Under the pieces are notes generated by a model. It was not told where the DNA came from and did no database searches. It saw nothing but the letters and a program-made list of their open reading frames with translations. Both the position numbers and the translations under genes were made by a program. A stretch of DNA of 64,000 bases from Vicinamibacteria bacterium (GTDB lineage: Bacteria > Acidobacteriota > Vicinamibacteria > Fen-336): contig JAMQGV010000002.1 of NCBI GenBank assembly GCA_025994075.1, positions 62,001 to 126,000 on the forward strand, written 5' to 3'. Shown here one piece after another: positions 34,683 to 43,806 of this stretch. The number at the start of each line of letters is the position of its first letter. Positions within the stretch are counted from its first letter, which is position 1.

Positions 34683-36401
34683 TTGATCGATCACCGGCTC
34701 TGGCCGCGCGGGGCGCGCGAGCGCCTCGCGCTGGCCGGGGCGGTGGGCTTCGGCCTGCTGGCCGGGCTCTTCGCCGTCGGTCAGGGCTTCGGCCTCAGCC
34801 GGCTGATCGATTTCGCGTTTCTCGGCGGCGCGGACCGCGCCGCCGCCGCGGGCTGGCTGATCCTGCTCGCGCTGGCGGCAGTCGCCCGCGCGGTGTCCGG
34901 CGCGGCCGGCGAGGCCTGCGCCCAGGAACTCTCGATCCGGACCCGCGCGGAGCTGCGCGACCGCCTCGCGCACCACCTCGTCGCGCTGGGGCCGCACCGC
35001 GTGGCCGGAGAGCGCGCCGGCGAACTGGTGCGCACCGCGACGGCCGGCGTCGACGCGCTCGACGCGACGCTCTCGCAGTACCTGCCGCAGGCGCTGCTGG
35101 CGGCGCTGGTGCCGCTCGCGATCCTGGCCGCCGTGTACGCCGCCGACCCGCTGTCCGCGCTCGTGCTGTTCGTCACGCTGCCGCTGGTCCCGCTGTTCAC
35201 CGCGCTGGTGGGCTCGCTCGCCGCGGCCCGCACGGCCGAGCAGTGGCGCACCCTGGGCCGGCTGTCGGCGCGGCTGCTCGACGGCCTCCACGGCCTGCCG
35301 ACGCTGGTGGCGCTGGGCCGCGCCGAAGACCACGCCGCCGAGGTGGGGAGGACCGCGGAGCGGCTGCGGGTGGCGGCGATGCGGGTGCTGCGGGTCGCCT
35401 TCCTGTCCGGTTTCGTGCTCGAGCTGCTGGCGACGATCGGCACCGCGCTGCTCGCCGTCCAGGTCGGCCTGCGGCTGCTGCACGGCCACGTGGAGTTCGC
35501 GCCCGCGCTGTTCGTGCTGATGCTGGCGCCCGAGTTCTACAAGCCGCTGCGGGCGCTGGGAGCCTCGTTCCACGCGGCGATGCCCGGCCGCGACGCCGCG
35601 GCCCGCATCTTCGCGCTGCTCGAGACGCCGGCGTCGGACGCGAGCGGGGGCCGGCGGCTCGTCGCACCCGCGGACGGCCCCGCGCAGGGCGTCGCGTTCG
35701 AGGGCGTGTCCTTCACCTACGCCGGGGGCCGCGCGGCGCTGGACGGGGCGACGTTCGTGCTGCCCGCGGGCCGCACGACGGCGCTCGCGGGGCCGTCGGG
35801 GGCGGGCAAGAGCACCGCGGCGGCGCTGCTGTTGCGTTTCCTCGAGCCGGCCGCCGGACGGATCGCCGTCGACGGCCAGGCGCTCGCCGACCTCGAGGCC
35901 GAGGCCTGGCGCCGCCGCATCGCCTGGGTGCCGCAGCGCCCGCACCTGTTCGCGGGCACCGCCCGCGAGAACCTGCTGCTGGCACGGCCAGGCGCGGCGG
36001 CGGGCGAGTTGGAGCGCGCCGCGGCGCTCGCCCGCTTCGACGAGGTGCTGGCCGAGCTGCCGCGCGGCTGGGACACGCCGCTGGGCGAGGCGGGCGCGCG
36101 GCTGTCGAGCGGCCAGGCCCAGCGCCTGGCGCTCGCCCGCGCGTTCCTGAGGGACGCTCCGCTGCTGATCCTCGACGAGCCGACCGCGCACCTCGACCCG
36201 GCGTTGCAGGCGCGGCTGTCGGAGGCGGCGCGCGAGCTCTGCCGCGGGCGCACTGCACTCGTCATCGCCCACCGGCTGGAGACCCTCGCCAGCGCCGACC
36301 ACGTGGTCGTGCTCGAGGCCGGCCGCGTGGTCGAGCAGGGGGCGCCACGCGAGCTGCGCGCGGCCGGCAGCCGCTTCGCCAGGCTGTGGGGCACGCCGTG
36401 A
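34683..36401 (+). CDS. cydD: Thiol reductant ABC exporter subunit CydD
   Basis: 572 residues from TTG 34683. CydDC exports glutathione/cysteine to the periplasm and is needed for cytochrome bd assembly. An N-terminal six-helix permease domain (to about 320) is followed by an ATPase with Walker A GPSGAGKST, signature LSSGQAQRLALARA and Walker B LLILDEPTAHLDP. The stop overlaps the cydC start (GTGA). Confidence 0.93.
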   Translation: MIDHRLWPRGARERLALAGAVGFGLLAGLFAVGQGFGLSRLIDFAFLGGADRAAAAGWLILLALAAVARAVSGAAGEACAQELSIRTRAELRDRLAHHLVALGPHRVAGERAGELVRTATAGVDALDATLSQYLPQALLAALVPLAILAAVYAADPLSALVLFVTLPLVPLFTALVGSLAAARTAEQWRTLGRLSARLLDGLHGLPTLVALGRAEDHAAEVGRTAERLRVAAMRVLRVAFLSGFVLELLATIGTALLAVQVGLRLLHGHVEFAPALFVLMLAPEFYKPLRALGASFHAAMPGRDAAARIFALLETPASDASGGRRLVAPADGPAQGVAFEGVSFTYAGGRAALDGATFVLPAGRTTALAGPSGAGKSTAAALLLRFLEPAAGRIAVDGQALADLEAEAWRRRIAWVPQRPHLFAGTARENLLLARPGAAAGELERAAALARFDEVLAELPRGWDTPLGEAGARLSSGQAQRLALARAFLRDAPLLILDEPTAHLDPALQARLSEAARELCRGRTALVIAHRLETLASADHVVVLEAGRVVEQGAPRELRAAGSRFARLWGTP

Positions 36402-38173
36402 AGGCGATCCTCCGCCTCGCCCCGTGGCGCGTCGTCGGCCGTCGAGGCCCCGCGCTCGGCGCGGGCCTGCTGTTCGCCACCGCGGCCAGCGGCGTGCTGC
36501 TGATGGCCTGCTCGGCGTGGCTGATCGCGAAAGCAGCGCTGCGCCCGTCGATCGCCGCGCTGCACGTGGCGATCGCCGGCGTGCGCTTCTTCGGCCTCGC
36601 GCGCGCGGTGTCGCGCTACCTCGAGCGGCTGGTGGTGCACGACGTGACGCTGCGCGCGTCCGGCGCCTGGCGCGCGAAGCTGGCGCGCGGGCTGGCGCCC
36701 CTCGGCCCCGGCCGGCTCGGCACGAGCGGCGACCTGCTGGCGCGGGTCGTGGCCGACGTCGAGGAGCTGGAAGCGGCCTACCCGCGGCTGCTGGCGCCGA
36801 TGGCCGCCGCGGCGCTCGCGACCGCGGGCGTCGGCGCGTTCCTGGCCACGCGCGGTCCGGCGCTCGCCATCGCGTGGGCCGCCGGAGTGCTGGCGGCGGG
36901 CGTGATCGCTCCGCTGCTGGTACTGAAGCTCACGCGCGCCGGGGAGGCCCGCCGCGTCGCTCGCCGGGCCACGCTCCACGCGCGGCTCGTCGACGGCATC
37001 CGCGGGCTGCCCGACCTGGTCGCGTTCGGCCGCGGGCGCGACCACGCGGACGAGGTGGCGGCCCTCGCCCGCGAGATGGCAGCCGACGAGCGGCGCGGGG
37101 CGCGCGGCGCGCTGGCCGGCACCGCGCTGTCGGGAGCGGCGACCGACCTGTGCGTCGTCGCGCTGCTGGCGCTCGCGATCCCGCTGGTCCGCGCGGGGGA
37201 ACTCGACGGGATTCAGCTCGCCGTGATCGCCCTCGTGGCGCTGGCCGGGTTCGAGGTGGTGGCGCCGCTGGCCGCCGCGTTCCGCGTCCGCGGCGGGATC
37301 GAGGCCGCCGCGGCCCGGGTCGCCGCGCTGCTCGACGCGGAGCCGGCGGTGCGCGATCCGGGCGCGCCGGAAGTGGCGGGCCCGGGCAGGCGGGTCGAAG
37401 CGCGCGGCCTGCGCTTCGCGTACGAGGACGGGTTCGGGCGCCGGGCGAAGCCCGTCGCGTTCGCGCTGGACGGGCTCGACCTGGTCCTGGAGCGCGGCCG
37501 GGTCGTGGCCCTGGTCGGGCCGAGCGGGGCGGGCAAGTCGACGCTTGTGCAACTGCTGCTGCGGGCACACGACGTCGCTCCCGGGCAACTGCTGCTGGAC
37601 GGGGTGGACGTGCGGCGGCTCGCCGCGGCCGAGCTGCGCAAGCGGCTGGCGGTGGCCTCGGTCCGCGACCACGTCTTCGCGGGCACGCTGGCCGAGAACC
37701 TGCGCCTGGCTGCGCCGGACGCCGACGACGCGCGGCTGTGGGACGCGCTCGAGCGGGCGGAACTGGCCGCCTTCGCGCGCGGGCTGCCGGAGCAACTCGC
37801 CACCTGGGTGGGCGAGCACGGCGTCGCGCTCTCCGGCGGCGAGCGGCAGCGGCTGGTGCTGGCGCGGGCGCTGCTGCGCGACGCGCCCGTGCGCCTGCTC
37901 GACGAGCCGACTGCGCACCTCGACACGGAGACCGCGCGGCGAGTGATCGCGCGGCTGTTCGCCGAACGCGAGAGCTGCGCCACGCTGATCGTCAGCCACC
38001 GGCTGGCGGGGCTCGAGGCGGCAGACGAGATCGTCGTGCTCGACCGCGGCCGGGTGGTCGAGCGCGGGCGCTGGGAAGCGCTGGTCTCCGCGGGGGGCGC
38101 CTTCGCGCGGGCCCTCGCAGAGGAGCGGGGCGCGGCCGCGCTCGACGGCCGGATATCATCGGACTCGGAATGA
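36398..38173 (+). CDS. cydC: Thiol reductant ABC exporter subunit CydC
   Basis: 591 residues from GTG 36398. Same fold as CydD: permease helices (ASGVLLMACSAWLIAKAALR opens the domain), Walker A GPSGAGKST, signature LSGGERQRLVLARA and RLLDEPTAHLD. It forms the heterodimeric exporter with CydD. Its TGA overlaps the ATG of the glycogen-debranching enzyme gene, so the cyd transcript probably continues. Confidence 0.93.
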   Translation: MKAILRLAPWRVVGRRGPALGAGLLFATAASGVLLMACSAWLIAKAALRPSIAALHVAIAGVRFFGLARAVSRYLERLVVHDVTLRASGAWRAKLARGLAPLGPGRLGTSGDLLARVVADVEELEAAYPRLLAPMAAAALATAGVGAFLATRGPALAIAWAAGVLAAGVIAPLLVLKLTRAGEARRVARRATLHARLVDGIRGLPDLVAFGRGRDHADEVAALAREMAADERRGARGALAGTALSGAATDLCVVALLALAIPLVRAGELDGIQLAVIALVALAGFEVVAPLAAAFRVRGGIEAAAARVAALLDAEPAVRDPGAPEVAGPGRRVEARGLRFAYEDGFGRRAKPVAFALDGLDLVLERGRVVALVGPSGAGKSTLVQLLLRAHDVAPGQLLLDGVDVRRLAAAELRKRLAVASVRDHVFAGTLAENLRLAAPDADDARLWDALERAELAAFARGLPEQLATWVGEHGVALSGGERQRLVLARALLRDAPVRLLDEPTAHLDTETARRVIARLFAERESCATLIVSHRLAGLEAADEIVVLDRGRVVERGRWEALVSAGGAFARALAEERGAAALDGRISSDSE

Positions 38174-40008
38174 GGGCGCTCGGCCGCGAGCTGCTGCGGG
38201 ACGTCGAACGCGCCGAGCGGCTGGAGTGGTGGCAGGCCGACGGTCGCGGCGGCTGGGCTGCGAGCGGCGTGCTCGGCCTCAACGCGCGCCGCCAGCACGG
38301 GCTGCTGGTGGTCGCGACGCCCGCCGGCCGCGTCAACCTGCTCGCGCGGCTCGAGGAGCGGCTGGAGCTCTCCGACGGCGAGATGATCGAGCTCGCGACC
38401 GCGCGTTACGACGGGGCGATCCACCCGCGCGGCTTCGAGCGGGCGGAGGCGTTCACGCTCGACCCGCTGCCGTGCCTGGTCCACGAGACCGCGCGCGGCC
38501 GGCTGGTCCGCACGGTCGCGCGCCTCCACGACACCGACGCGGTCGTCGTGCAGTACGAGTGGGACGGCGAGCCGGCGCAGCTGGTTGTCCGGCCGCTGCT
38601 CGCGTACCGCGGCGTCGACGAGCTGCAGCGCGAGCGCGACGACCTGCGGCGCGACGTCGCCCGCGACGGCGACGCCGTCGCGAGCGTCCCGCTCACGGGC
38701 TGGCCCGCGCTCGTGATGCGGCTGCCGGGCGCGCGCTGGGGGGGCGAAGGCTGGTGGTACCGGCACTGCGAGTACGCGCTCGACCGCGAGCAGGGTCTCG
38801 AGGGCCACGAGGACCTGTGGAGCCCGGGCGAGTTCCGCGTCGCGCTGCGGCCCGGGCAGGCGGTGGCGCTCCTGGCCGCGGCCGGGGCGGACCCGGCCGC
38901 CGACCCGCGCGCGCTGCTGCTGGCGGAGAAGGCGCGCCAGCGCGCTCTGTCCGCGGGTGTCGGCGGGCTGGAGGGCGAGCTGCGGAGGGCGGCGGACGCC
39001 TTCTTCGTGCGCGACGGGGAGCACGGCCCGGCGCTCGCGGCCGGGTATCCGGGTCCCGCGGAGCGCGCGCGAGACGCGGCGATCGCGGTGTCGGGCCTGT
39101 GCCTCGCCACTGGCCGCGTGGACCAGGCGCGTGAGGTCCTGCACTCGCTTGCGAACCGGTTGCGGTCGGGGCGACTGGCGAGTGGAGACGAGGGCGGAGC
39201 CGCCGTGGCGGGCGACGCGCAGGCGGCGCTGTGGTTCGTGATCGCGGTCCACCGCCTGCGCGAGGCCGACGTGCCGGCGGCTCGCGATCGCGGGCTGGAG
39301 GCGGCGGTGGACGCCGTCGTCGACGCCTGGCTGGGCGGCGCGGTGGCGGGGCTGCGGGTGCGCAGCGACGGCCTGGTCGAGGTCGCGACCGACGCGGGAG
39401 ACGCGCGGCCCGGTTGCCCGGTCGAGCTGCAGGCGCTGTGGCACAACGCGCTGCTGATCGCCGCGGAGCTCTCCCGGGCGCGCGGCGACGGCGGGCGCGC
39501 GGGCGGTCTCGCCCACGCCGCCGTGCGCTGCCGGGAGAGCGTGCAGCGCGTCTTCTGGTGCGACCTCCGCGGCCATCTCGCGGACGCGGTCTCCGCGGAA
39601 GGCGCGCCCGACTTCACGCTGCGCGCGGAGCAGCTCCACGCCCTCGGCCTGCCCCACGTGCTGCTGCCGCGCGAGGCCGCGCTGCGCGCGCTCGCCGCGG
39701 TGGAGGCCGCGCTGCTGACGCCGCGCGGGCTGCGGTCCGAGGCGGGCGGGCCGGCGGAGCCGTGGCGGGCGGGGCTCTGGGCCGCCGCCCGCGTGCGGCT
39801 GCTGGGCGAGTCCGGCAAGGCCGCCGTGCACGCCTGGCTCGACGGCTTCGCGCCTCACCTCGGCGAAGGCGTGCTGGGCCAGGTCGCCGAGCGCTTCGAC
39901 GGCGCGCCACCGCACCAGCCGCGCGGCGCGGGCGCGGCGGCGGCCAGTGTCGGCGAACTGCTTCGCGCGCTCAGGCGGGTCGGCCGGGCGCCGCGCGCCG
40001 GCCGTTGA
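38170..40008 (+). CDS. Glycogen debranching enzyme (amylo-alpha-1,6-glucosidase family)
   Basis: 612 residues. It begins with the GDE N-terminal domain typical of archaeal/bacterial-type debranching enzymes (LEWWQADGRGGWAASGVLGL, NARRQHGLLVVATPAGR). The C-terminal (alpha/alpha)6 catalytic part contains FFVRDGEHGPALAAGYPG, PGCPVELQALWHNALLIAAE and VFWCDLRGHLADAV. It should remove alpha-1,6 branches from glycogen-like glucans. Start ATG 38170 overlaps the cydC stop (ATGA). A TATCAT box 10 bases upstream could give it its own promoter. No other glycogen gene is nearby. Confidence 0.85.
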   Translation: MRALGRELLRDVERAERLEWWQADGRGGWAASGVLGLNARRQHGLLVVATPAGRVNLLARLEERLELSDGEMIELATARYDGAIHPRGFERAEAFTLDPLPCLVHETARGRLVRTVARLHDTDAVVVQYEWDGEPAQLVVRPLLAYRGVDELQRERDDLRRDVARDGDAVASVPLTGWPALVMRLPGARWGGEGWWYRHCEYALDREQGLEGHEDLWSPGEFRVALRPGQAVALLAAAGADPAADPRALLLAEKARQRALSAGVGGLEGELRRAADAFFVRDGEHGPALAAGYPGPAERARDAAIAVSGLCLATGRVDQAREVLHSLANRLRSGRLASGDEGGAAVAGDAQAALWFVIAVHRLREADVPAARDRGLEAAVDAVVDAWLGGAVAGLRVRSDGLVEVATDAGDARPGCPVELQALWHNALLIAAELSRARGDGGRAGGLAHAAVRCRESVQRVFWCDLRGHLADAVSAEGAPDFTLRAEQLHALGLPHVLLPREAALRALAAVEAALLTPRGLRSEAGGPAEPWRAGLWAAARVRLLGESGKAAVHAWLDGFAPHLGEGVLGQVAERFDGAPPHQPRGAGAAAASVGELLRALRRVGRAPRAGR

Positions 40009-40042
40009 CCCCGCCCCCGCCGCCACGTACTCTCCGCCCATC

Positions 40043-41578
40043 GTGAGCTTGCGAGGGATCGCGGTGGGGGCCGCGCTCGCCTGCCTGCTGGTGGCGGCCT
40101 GCACGCGGGACGAGAAGCCGAAGCAGCCGGAGGGCACGCTGCGCGTGCTGCTCGGCTCCGACGTCGCCACCCTCGACCCGCACGTCTCGGTCGACAGCAT
40201 CACATCCATCATCGTCGGCAACGTGTTCGAGCCGCTGGTCCGCTTCGATCGATCTCTGCGGCTGGTGGGGGGGCTGGCCGAGCGCTGGATCAACCCGGAC
40301 GAGCGGACCTGGCGCTTCTTCCTCGACCGCCGCGCGCGGTTCCACGACGGCACGCCGCTGCGCGCCTCCGACGTCAAGTTCAGCGTCGAGCGGCTGCTCT
40401 CGCTTCCCGGAACGCCGGTGGCGGCGTTCGTCCGCCACATCCGTGCCGTGGAAGCGATCGACGACCACACCGTCGACATCCGCACCGACGCCCCGGTCGC
40501 GATCCTCAACGACATGGCCTTCGTGCCGATCGTCAGCGAGCGCAGCCTGCGCGAGACGGGCGGTCGGGTCGACGAGCGGCCGCTGGGCAGCGGCCGCTAC
40601 CGGGTGGCGCGCTGGGAGCGGGGTCGGGCGATCGACCTCGAGGCCAGCGAGTTCGCCCGCGACCCCGCCGCGATCGCCCGCGTCGAGGTCGAACTCCTCC
40701 CCCAGGAAGGCATGCTGGAGCGGATCGAGGCGGGCAAGCCCGACCTCACGCTGCTGCTGCGGCAGAGCGTGCTCGACACGCTCGAGAAGCGCAACCTGGC
40801 CGGGCAGCGGCTGCTGGCCTCGCCCGGGCTCTACGTCTTCTACCTGGGCTTCAACACGCGGGCGACGCTGCCCAGCGGCGCGCGCAACCCGCTCGCCGAC
40901 GTGCGCCTGCGGCGTGCGCTGGTCCGCGCCACCGACCAGGCGGCGATCGTCGAGCACGCGCTGCGCGGTCACGGGCGCGGGGCGACGCAACTCGTGGTGC
41001 CGGAGGTCTTCGGCTTCGACCCCACGTTGCCGGCGACGCCGGTCGACCCGGCGACGGCGCGGCAGATGGTGGAGGCGGCGGGACACGCGGGCGTCGAGCT
41101 GTCGATCCTCACGGTCGAGGGCGGCAGCGCCCGCATCGAGGACGAACTGGCCCGGCAGTGGGCGCAGGCGGGCGTCAAGCTGACGCGGCGCGAGGTGCCG
41201 GAGCGCCGACTGGCGGAAGAGGTGGCGGCGGGCCGCTTCGACACCTACATCGAGGGCTGGGGCTGCACGTCGGCGGACGCCGCGGAACTGCTGTCCTACC
41301 TGCTGCACAGCCGTGACGAAGCGCGGGGCCTGGGCACCGGCAACTACTACGGCTTCGCGCACCCCGAGATCGACCGCATCGCCGAGACCAACCTCGGGGT
41401 CTTCGATCCCCGCCGCCGGCTGGCACTGCTGCAGCGCGCGCTGCGGCTCGCGTCGGAGGAGGCGGTGTTCCTGCCGCTGTACTCGCAGGACGAGATGTAC
41501 CTGCTGAGCGATCGCCTCGAGTGGCAGGCGCGAGTCGACGGCGAGGTGCGCTTCGAGGAGATGCGGCTGAAGCCGTAG
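40043..41578 (+). CDS. ABC transporter solute-binding lipoprotein (SBP_bac_5 family)
   Basis: 511 residues from GTG 40043. The leader VSLRGIAVGAALACLLVAAC ends in a lipobox (LVAAC, Cys20). The mature protein matches family-5 peptide/oligopeptide/nickel-binding proteins: ATLDPHVSVDSITSIIVGNV, FEPLVRF, LAERWINPDERTWRFFLDRR and FHDGTPLRASDVKFSVERLL. No permease or ATPase genes are adjacent, so it is an orphan subunit or serves a transporter elsewhere. The peptide/ligand cannot be predicted. Confidence 0.9.
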   Translation: MSLRGIAVGAALACLLVAACTRDEKPKQPEGTLRVLLGSDVATLDPHVSVDSITSIIVGNVFEPLVRFDRSLRLVGGLAERWINPDERTWRFFLDRRARFHDGTPLRASDVKFSVERLLSLPGTPVAAFVRHIRAVEAIDDHTVDIRTDAPVAILNDMAFVPIVSERSLRETGGRVDERPLGSGRYRVARWERGRAIDLEASEFARDPAAIARVEVELLPQEGMLERIEAGKPDLTLLLRQSVLDTLEKRNLAGQRLLASPGLYVFYLGFNTRATLPSGARNPLADVRLRRALVRATDQAAIVEHALRGHGRGATQLVVPEVFGFDPTLPATPVDPATARQMVEAAGHAGVELSILTVEGGSARIEDELARQWAQAGVKLTRREVPERRLAEEVAAGRFDTYIEGWGCTSADAAELLSYLLHSRDEARGLGTGNYYGFAHPEIDRIAETNLGVFDPRRRLALLQRALRLASEEAVFLPLYSQDEMYLLSDRLEWQARVDGEVRFEEMRLKP

Positions 41579-41581
41579 GCC

Positions 41582-42070
41582 TCAGTCCCGCCGCTCGCGG
41601 CGGAACGCTCCCAGGTCCACGACCTTGGCCTCGCCGGCGGCGGGTTCGGTCGCTCCCGCCGGAGCTTCGACCGCCGCCGTCTCCGGGACCTCAGGCGTCT
41701 CCGCAGGCTCCACCTCGCCGCCCTCGTCCAGCCGGAAGCCGAACGCCGCCGACGGGTCGGCGAAGGCCGTCAGGGCCTGAAGGGGGACCCGCAGCTTCTC
41801 CGGGTGGCCCGCGAAGCGCAGCGTGACCTCGAACGCCTCGGCGTCGATGCGCAGGCCCCAGAACTGGTGCTGGAGCACGATCGTCATCTCCTCCGGGTAG
41901 CGGCGGCGCAGGACCGGCGGCAGCACCACGCCGGGCGCCCGGGTGTCGAAGCTCAGGTAGAAGTGATGGGCGCCGGGCAGGCCCTCGCGCTCCACCTGGG
42001 CCAGCAGCCGGGCCACCACGCCACGCAGTGCCTCGCGCACCAGGGCCGGATAGTCGAAGCCTTCGTCCAC
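41582..42070 (-). CDS. sspB: SspB-like ClpXP adaptor
   Basis: 162 residues from GTG 42070. The core closely follows the alpha-proteobacterial-type SspB: DYPALVREALRGVVARLLAQ, GLPGAHHFYLSFDTRAPGV, RRRYPEEMTIVLQHQFWGL and LTAFADPSAAFGFRL. SspB tethers ssrA-tagged proteins to ClpX for degradation. The acidic, disordered C-terminal region ends in VVDLGAFRRERRD, where the ClpX-binding peptide normally sits. Divergent from the arsR-type gene, sharing a 69-base control region. It is convergent with the solute-binding lipoprotein gene (3-base gap). Confidence 0.85.
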   Translation of the reverse strand: MDEGFDYPALVREALRGVVARLLAQVEREGLPGAHHFYLSFDTRAPGVVLPPVLRRRYPEEMTIVLQHQFWGLRIDAEAFEVTLRFAGHPEKLRVPLQALTAFADPSAAFGFRLDEGGEVEPAETPEVPETAAVEAPAGATEPAAGEAKVVDLGAFRRERRD

Positions 42071-42087
42071 CGGCGGAGTGTAGGGGC

Positions 42088-42117
42088 TTGACAGATCTAT
42101 GCGTACATGCGTATATT
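42088..42117 (+). promoter_or_regulatory. Strong sigma-70 promoter with overlapping tandem repeat operator for the arsR-RND operon
   Basis: TTGACA (42088-42093) and TATATT (42112-42117) are 18 bases apart. The spacer carries an 8-base tandem repeat, TATGCGTA/CATGCGTA (42098-42113), well placed for repressor binding by the ArsR-type product. Transcription would start near 42124, which rules out the ATG at 42107 as the arsR start. Confidence 0.75.
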
Positions 42118-42139
42118 CGCACTTGTCGAAGGAGGAGGC

Positions 42140-42499
42140 ATGCTGGACCCGGAGCTGATCCCGCAGGTGGCCGAGCGCTTCAAGGCGCTGTCCGACCCCG
42201 TGCGGTTGCGCCTGTTGTCGGCGCTCATGGAGCGGGAGCGCACGGTGGGCGAACTCGCCCTGCTGTGCGCCAAGCGCCAGCCCAACGTCTCGCAGCAACT
42301 GGCCTCGCTGGCCCATGCCGGGCTGGTCGCGGGACGTCGCGAGGGACAGCGGGTGTACTACCGCATCGCCGACCCGTACATCGCCCGCATCTGCTCGGCC
42401 GTGTGCGACGGCCTGGCCCGCGAGGCCCGCGGCGAGGCGGCGCCGCGCCGGCGGCCTGCGCGGCGTCCCGCACGCGTGACGGAGGTGGCCCGTGGCTGA
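42140..42499 (+). CDS. ArsR-family winged-helix repressor
   Basis: 119 residues from ATG 42140, preceded by GGAGGAGG. The winged helix is clear: ERFKALSDPVRLRLLSALME, RTVGELALLCAKRQPNVSQQ (recognition helix), LASLAHAGLVAGRREGQRVY (wing). Cysteines at 43, 85 and 89 (LLCAK; ICSAVC) could form a metal or thiol-reactive site, but the ELCVCD motif of arsenic sensors is absent, so the inducer is unknown. It is the first gene of the RND efflux operon and very likely represses the promoter at 42088-42117. The C-terminal tail is Arg-rich. Confidence 0.9.
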   Translation: MLDPELIPQVAERFKALSDPVRLRLLSALMERERTVGELALLCAKRQPNVSQQLASLAHAGLVAGRREGQRVYYRIADPYIARICSAVCDGLAREARGEAAPRRRPARRPARVTEVARG

Positions 42500-43802
42500 G
42501 CGCAGAATCGTCCTGGGGCTCTTCGTGCTGATGGCGATCCCCGTCGGGGCTGCCGAACCCGAGCCGATCACGCTGCAGGTGGCGCTCCAGCGCGCAGGCG
42601 CCGAGGCGCCCGCCCTGGCTGCGGCCCGCGCTGGCGCGGACGCTGCCGAGGCCCGGGCCGAGGCCGGTGCCCGACAGCGCTGGCCGCGGCTCGTCGCCGA
42701 GTCGCGCCTCGCCTGGAGCGACTGGCCGTCGATGCTCTTCGCGCAGCGGCTGGACGCGGGGATCGTGGCCCAGGAGGACTTCGATCCCGCGCGCCTGAAC
42801 GCCCCCGACGTCGCCTGGCACCTCGGCACCACGGTCGCGGTGGAGGCGCCGGTCGACCTGTGGGGCCGGATCGGCACCGCTGCCGAGGCGGGCCGCGCCG
42901 CGGCGCGTGCCGCCCGCGCGGGCAGCGACGCCGCGCTGCGCGGCGTGCGGCTGCAGGTGACCGCGGCCTACTGGCGCGCGGCGCTGGCGCGCCGTGCCGT
43001 CGACGTGGCGCAGCGGGCGCTGGCTGCCGCCCGCGCGCGCGAGTCCGACGTGGAGAAGCGCGAGGCCCAGGGCGACGCGCTGCGCTCCGACCTGCTGCGG
43101 GCGAAGGCGCGCCGCCGCGAGCGCGAGGCCGACCTCGCCGCCCGCGAGGGCGATGCGCGGGTCGCGGCGGCGTTGCTGGCCCGCGCGATCGGCACGCCCG
43201 GCGCGGTGCTGCAGGCCGTCGACGAGGTGCCCGCTCCCGAGCCGGTCGCCGAGCCGGCCGAGGCGCTGGTCGCGCGCGCGGCGGAGCGGCCCGAGGTGGT
43301 CGCCGCCCGCGAACGCGGCGAGGCCGCCGCCGGCGCGGCGCGCGCGGAGTCGTTCGCGGCGCGGCCGGAACTGGGCGTCGCCGTCGCCCTGCGCGACGAC
43401 CGGCGCGACGGCGGCAGCGGCCAGTCGTTCATGGCCGGGGCCGGGCTGCGCTGGACGTGGGACGCGGGGCGCGACAAGCGGATCGCCGCCGCGCGTGCGG
43501 ACGAGCAGGCGGCGCGGGCGATGGAGCGCGACGCGCGCGCCCAGGTCGAGCTGGAGGTGCGCCAGGCGCATGCCCAGGCCGAAGCCGCGCACCGCCGCTG
43601 GCTGGCCGCCCGCGGCGGCGCCGAAGAGATGCGCGAGGCGTTGCGCGTCGTCCGCGAGCGGCGCGGCGCGGGCCTCGCCACCCTGACCGACGAACTGGAA
43701 ACCGAAGCGGCGGCCATTTCCGCCGAGCTGGGCGAGATCGCCGCGGCGGCCGACGCCGCCGTGGCGCGGGCGGCGCTGCGTCACGCCGCGGGGGAGCTGT
43801 AG
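42492..43802 (+). CDS. TolC-like outer-membrane efflux protein
   Basis: 436 residues from GTG 42492 (GGAGG at 42481-42485), overlapping the arsR-type stop by 8 bases. It has a signal peptide (IVLGLFVLMAIPVGAAE) and two repeats of the long coiled-coil/beta OEP pattern: ITLQVALQRAGAEAPALAAA begins the first, and the later part runs VELEVRQAHAQAEAAHRRWL to LATLTDELETEAAAI. It should form the trimeric outer-membrane duct of the RND pump encoded downstream. Confidence 0.88.
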   Translation: MAERRIVLGLFVLMAIPVGAAEPEPITLQVALQRAGAEAPALAAARAGADAAEARAEAGARQRWPRLVAESRLAWSDWPSMLFAQRLDAGIVAQEDFDPARLNAPDVAWHLGTTVAVEAPVDLWGRIGTAAEAGRAAARAARAGSDAALRGVRLQVTAAYWRAALARRAVDVAQRALAAARARESDVEKREAQGDALRSDLLRAKARRREREADLAAREGDARVAAALLARAIGTPGAVLQAVDEVPAPEPVAEPAEALVARAAERPEVVAARERGEAAAGAARAESFAARPELGVAVALRDDRRDGGSGQSFMAGAGLRWTWDAGRDKRIAAARADEQAARAMERDARAQVELEVRQAHAQAEAAHRRWLAARGGAEEMREALRVVRERRGAGLATLTDELETEAAAISAELGEIAAAADAAVARAALRHAAGEL

Positions 43803-43806
43803 AGAG

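Noticed and set aside
42107..42139. ATG 42107 as start of the ArsR-type repressor
   Set aside because: It overlaps the promoter's -10 element region and lies upstream of the expected transcription start; ATG 42140 has a GGAGGAGG site.
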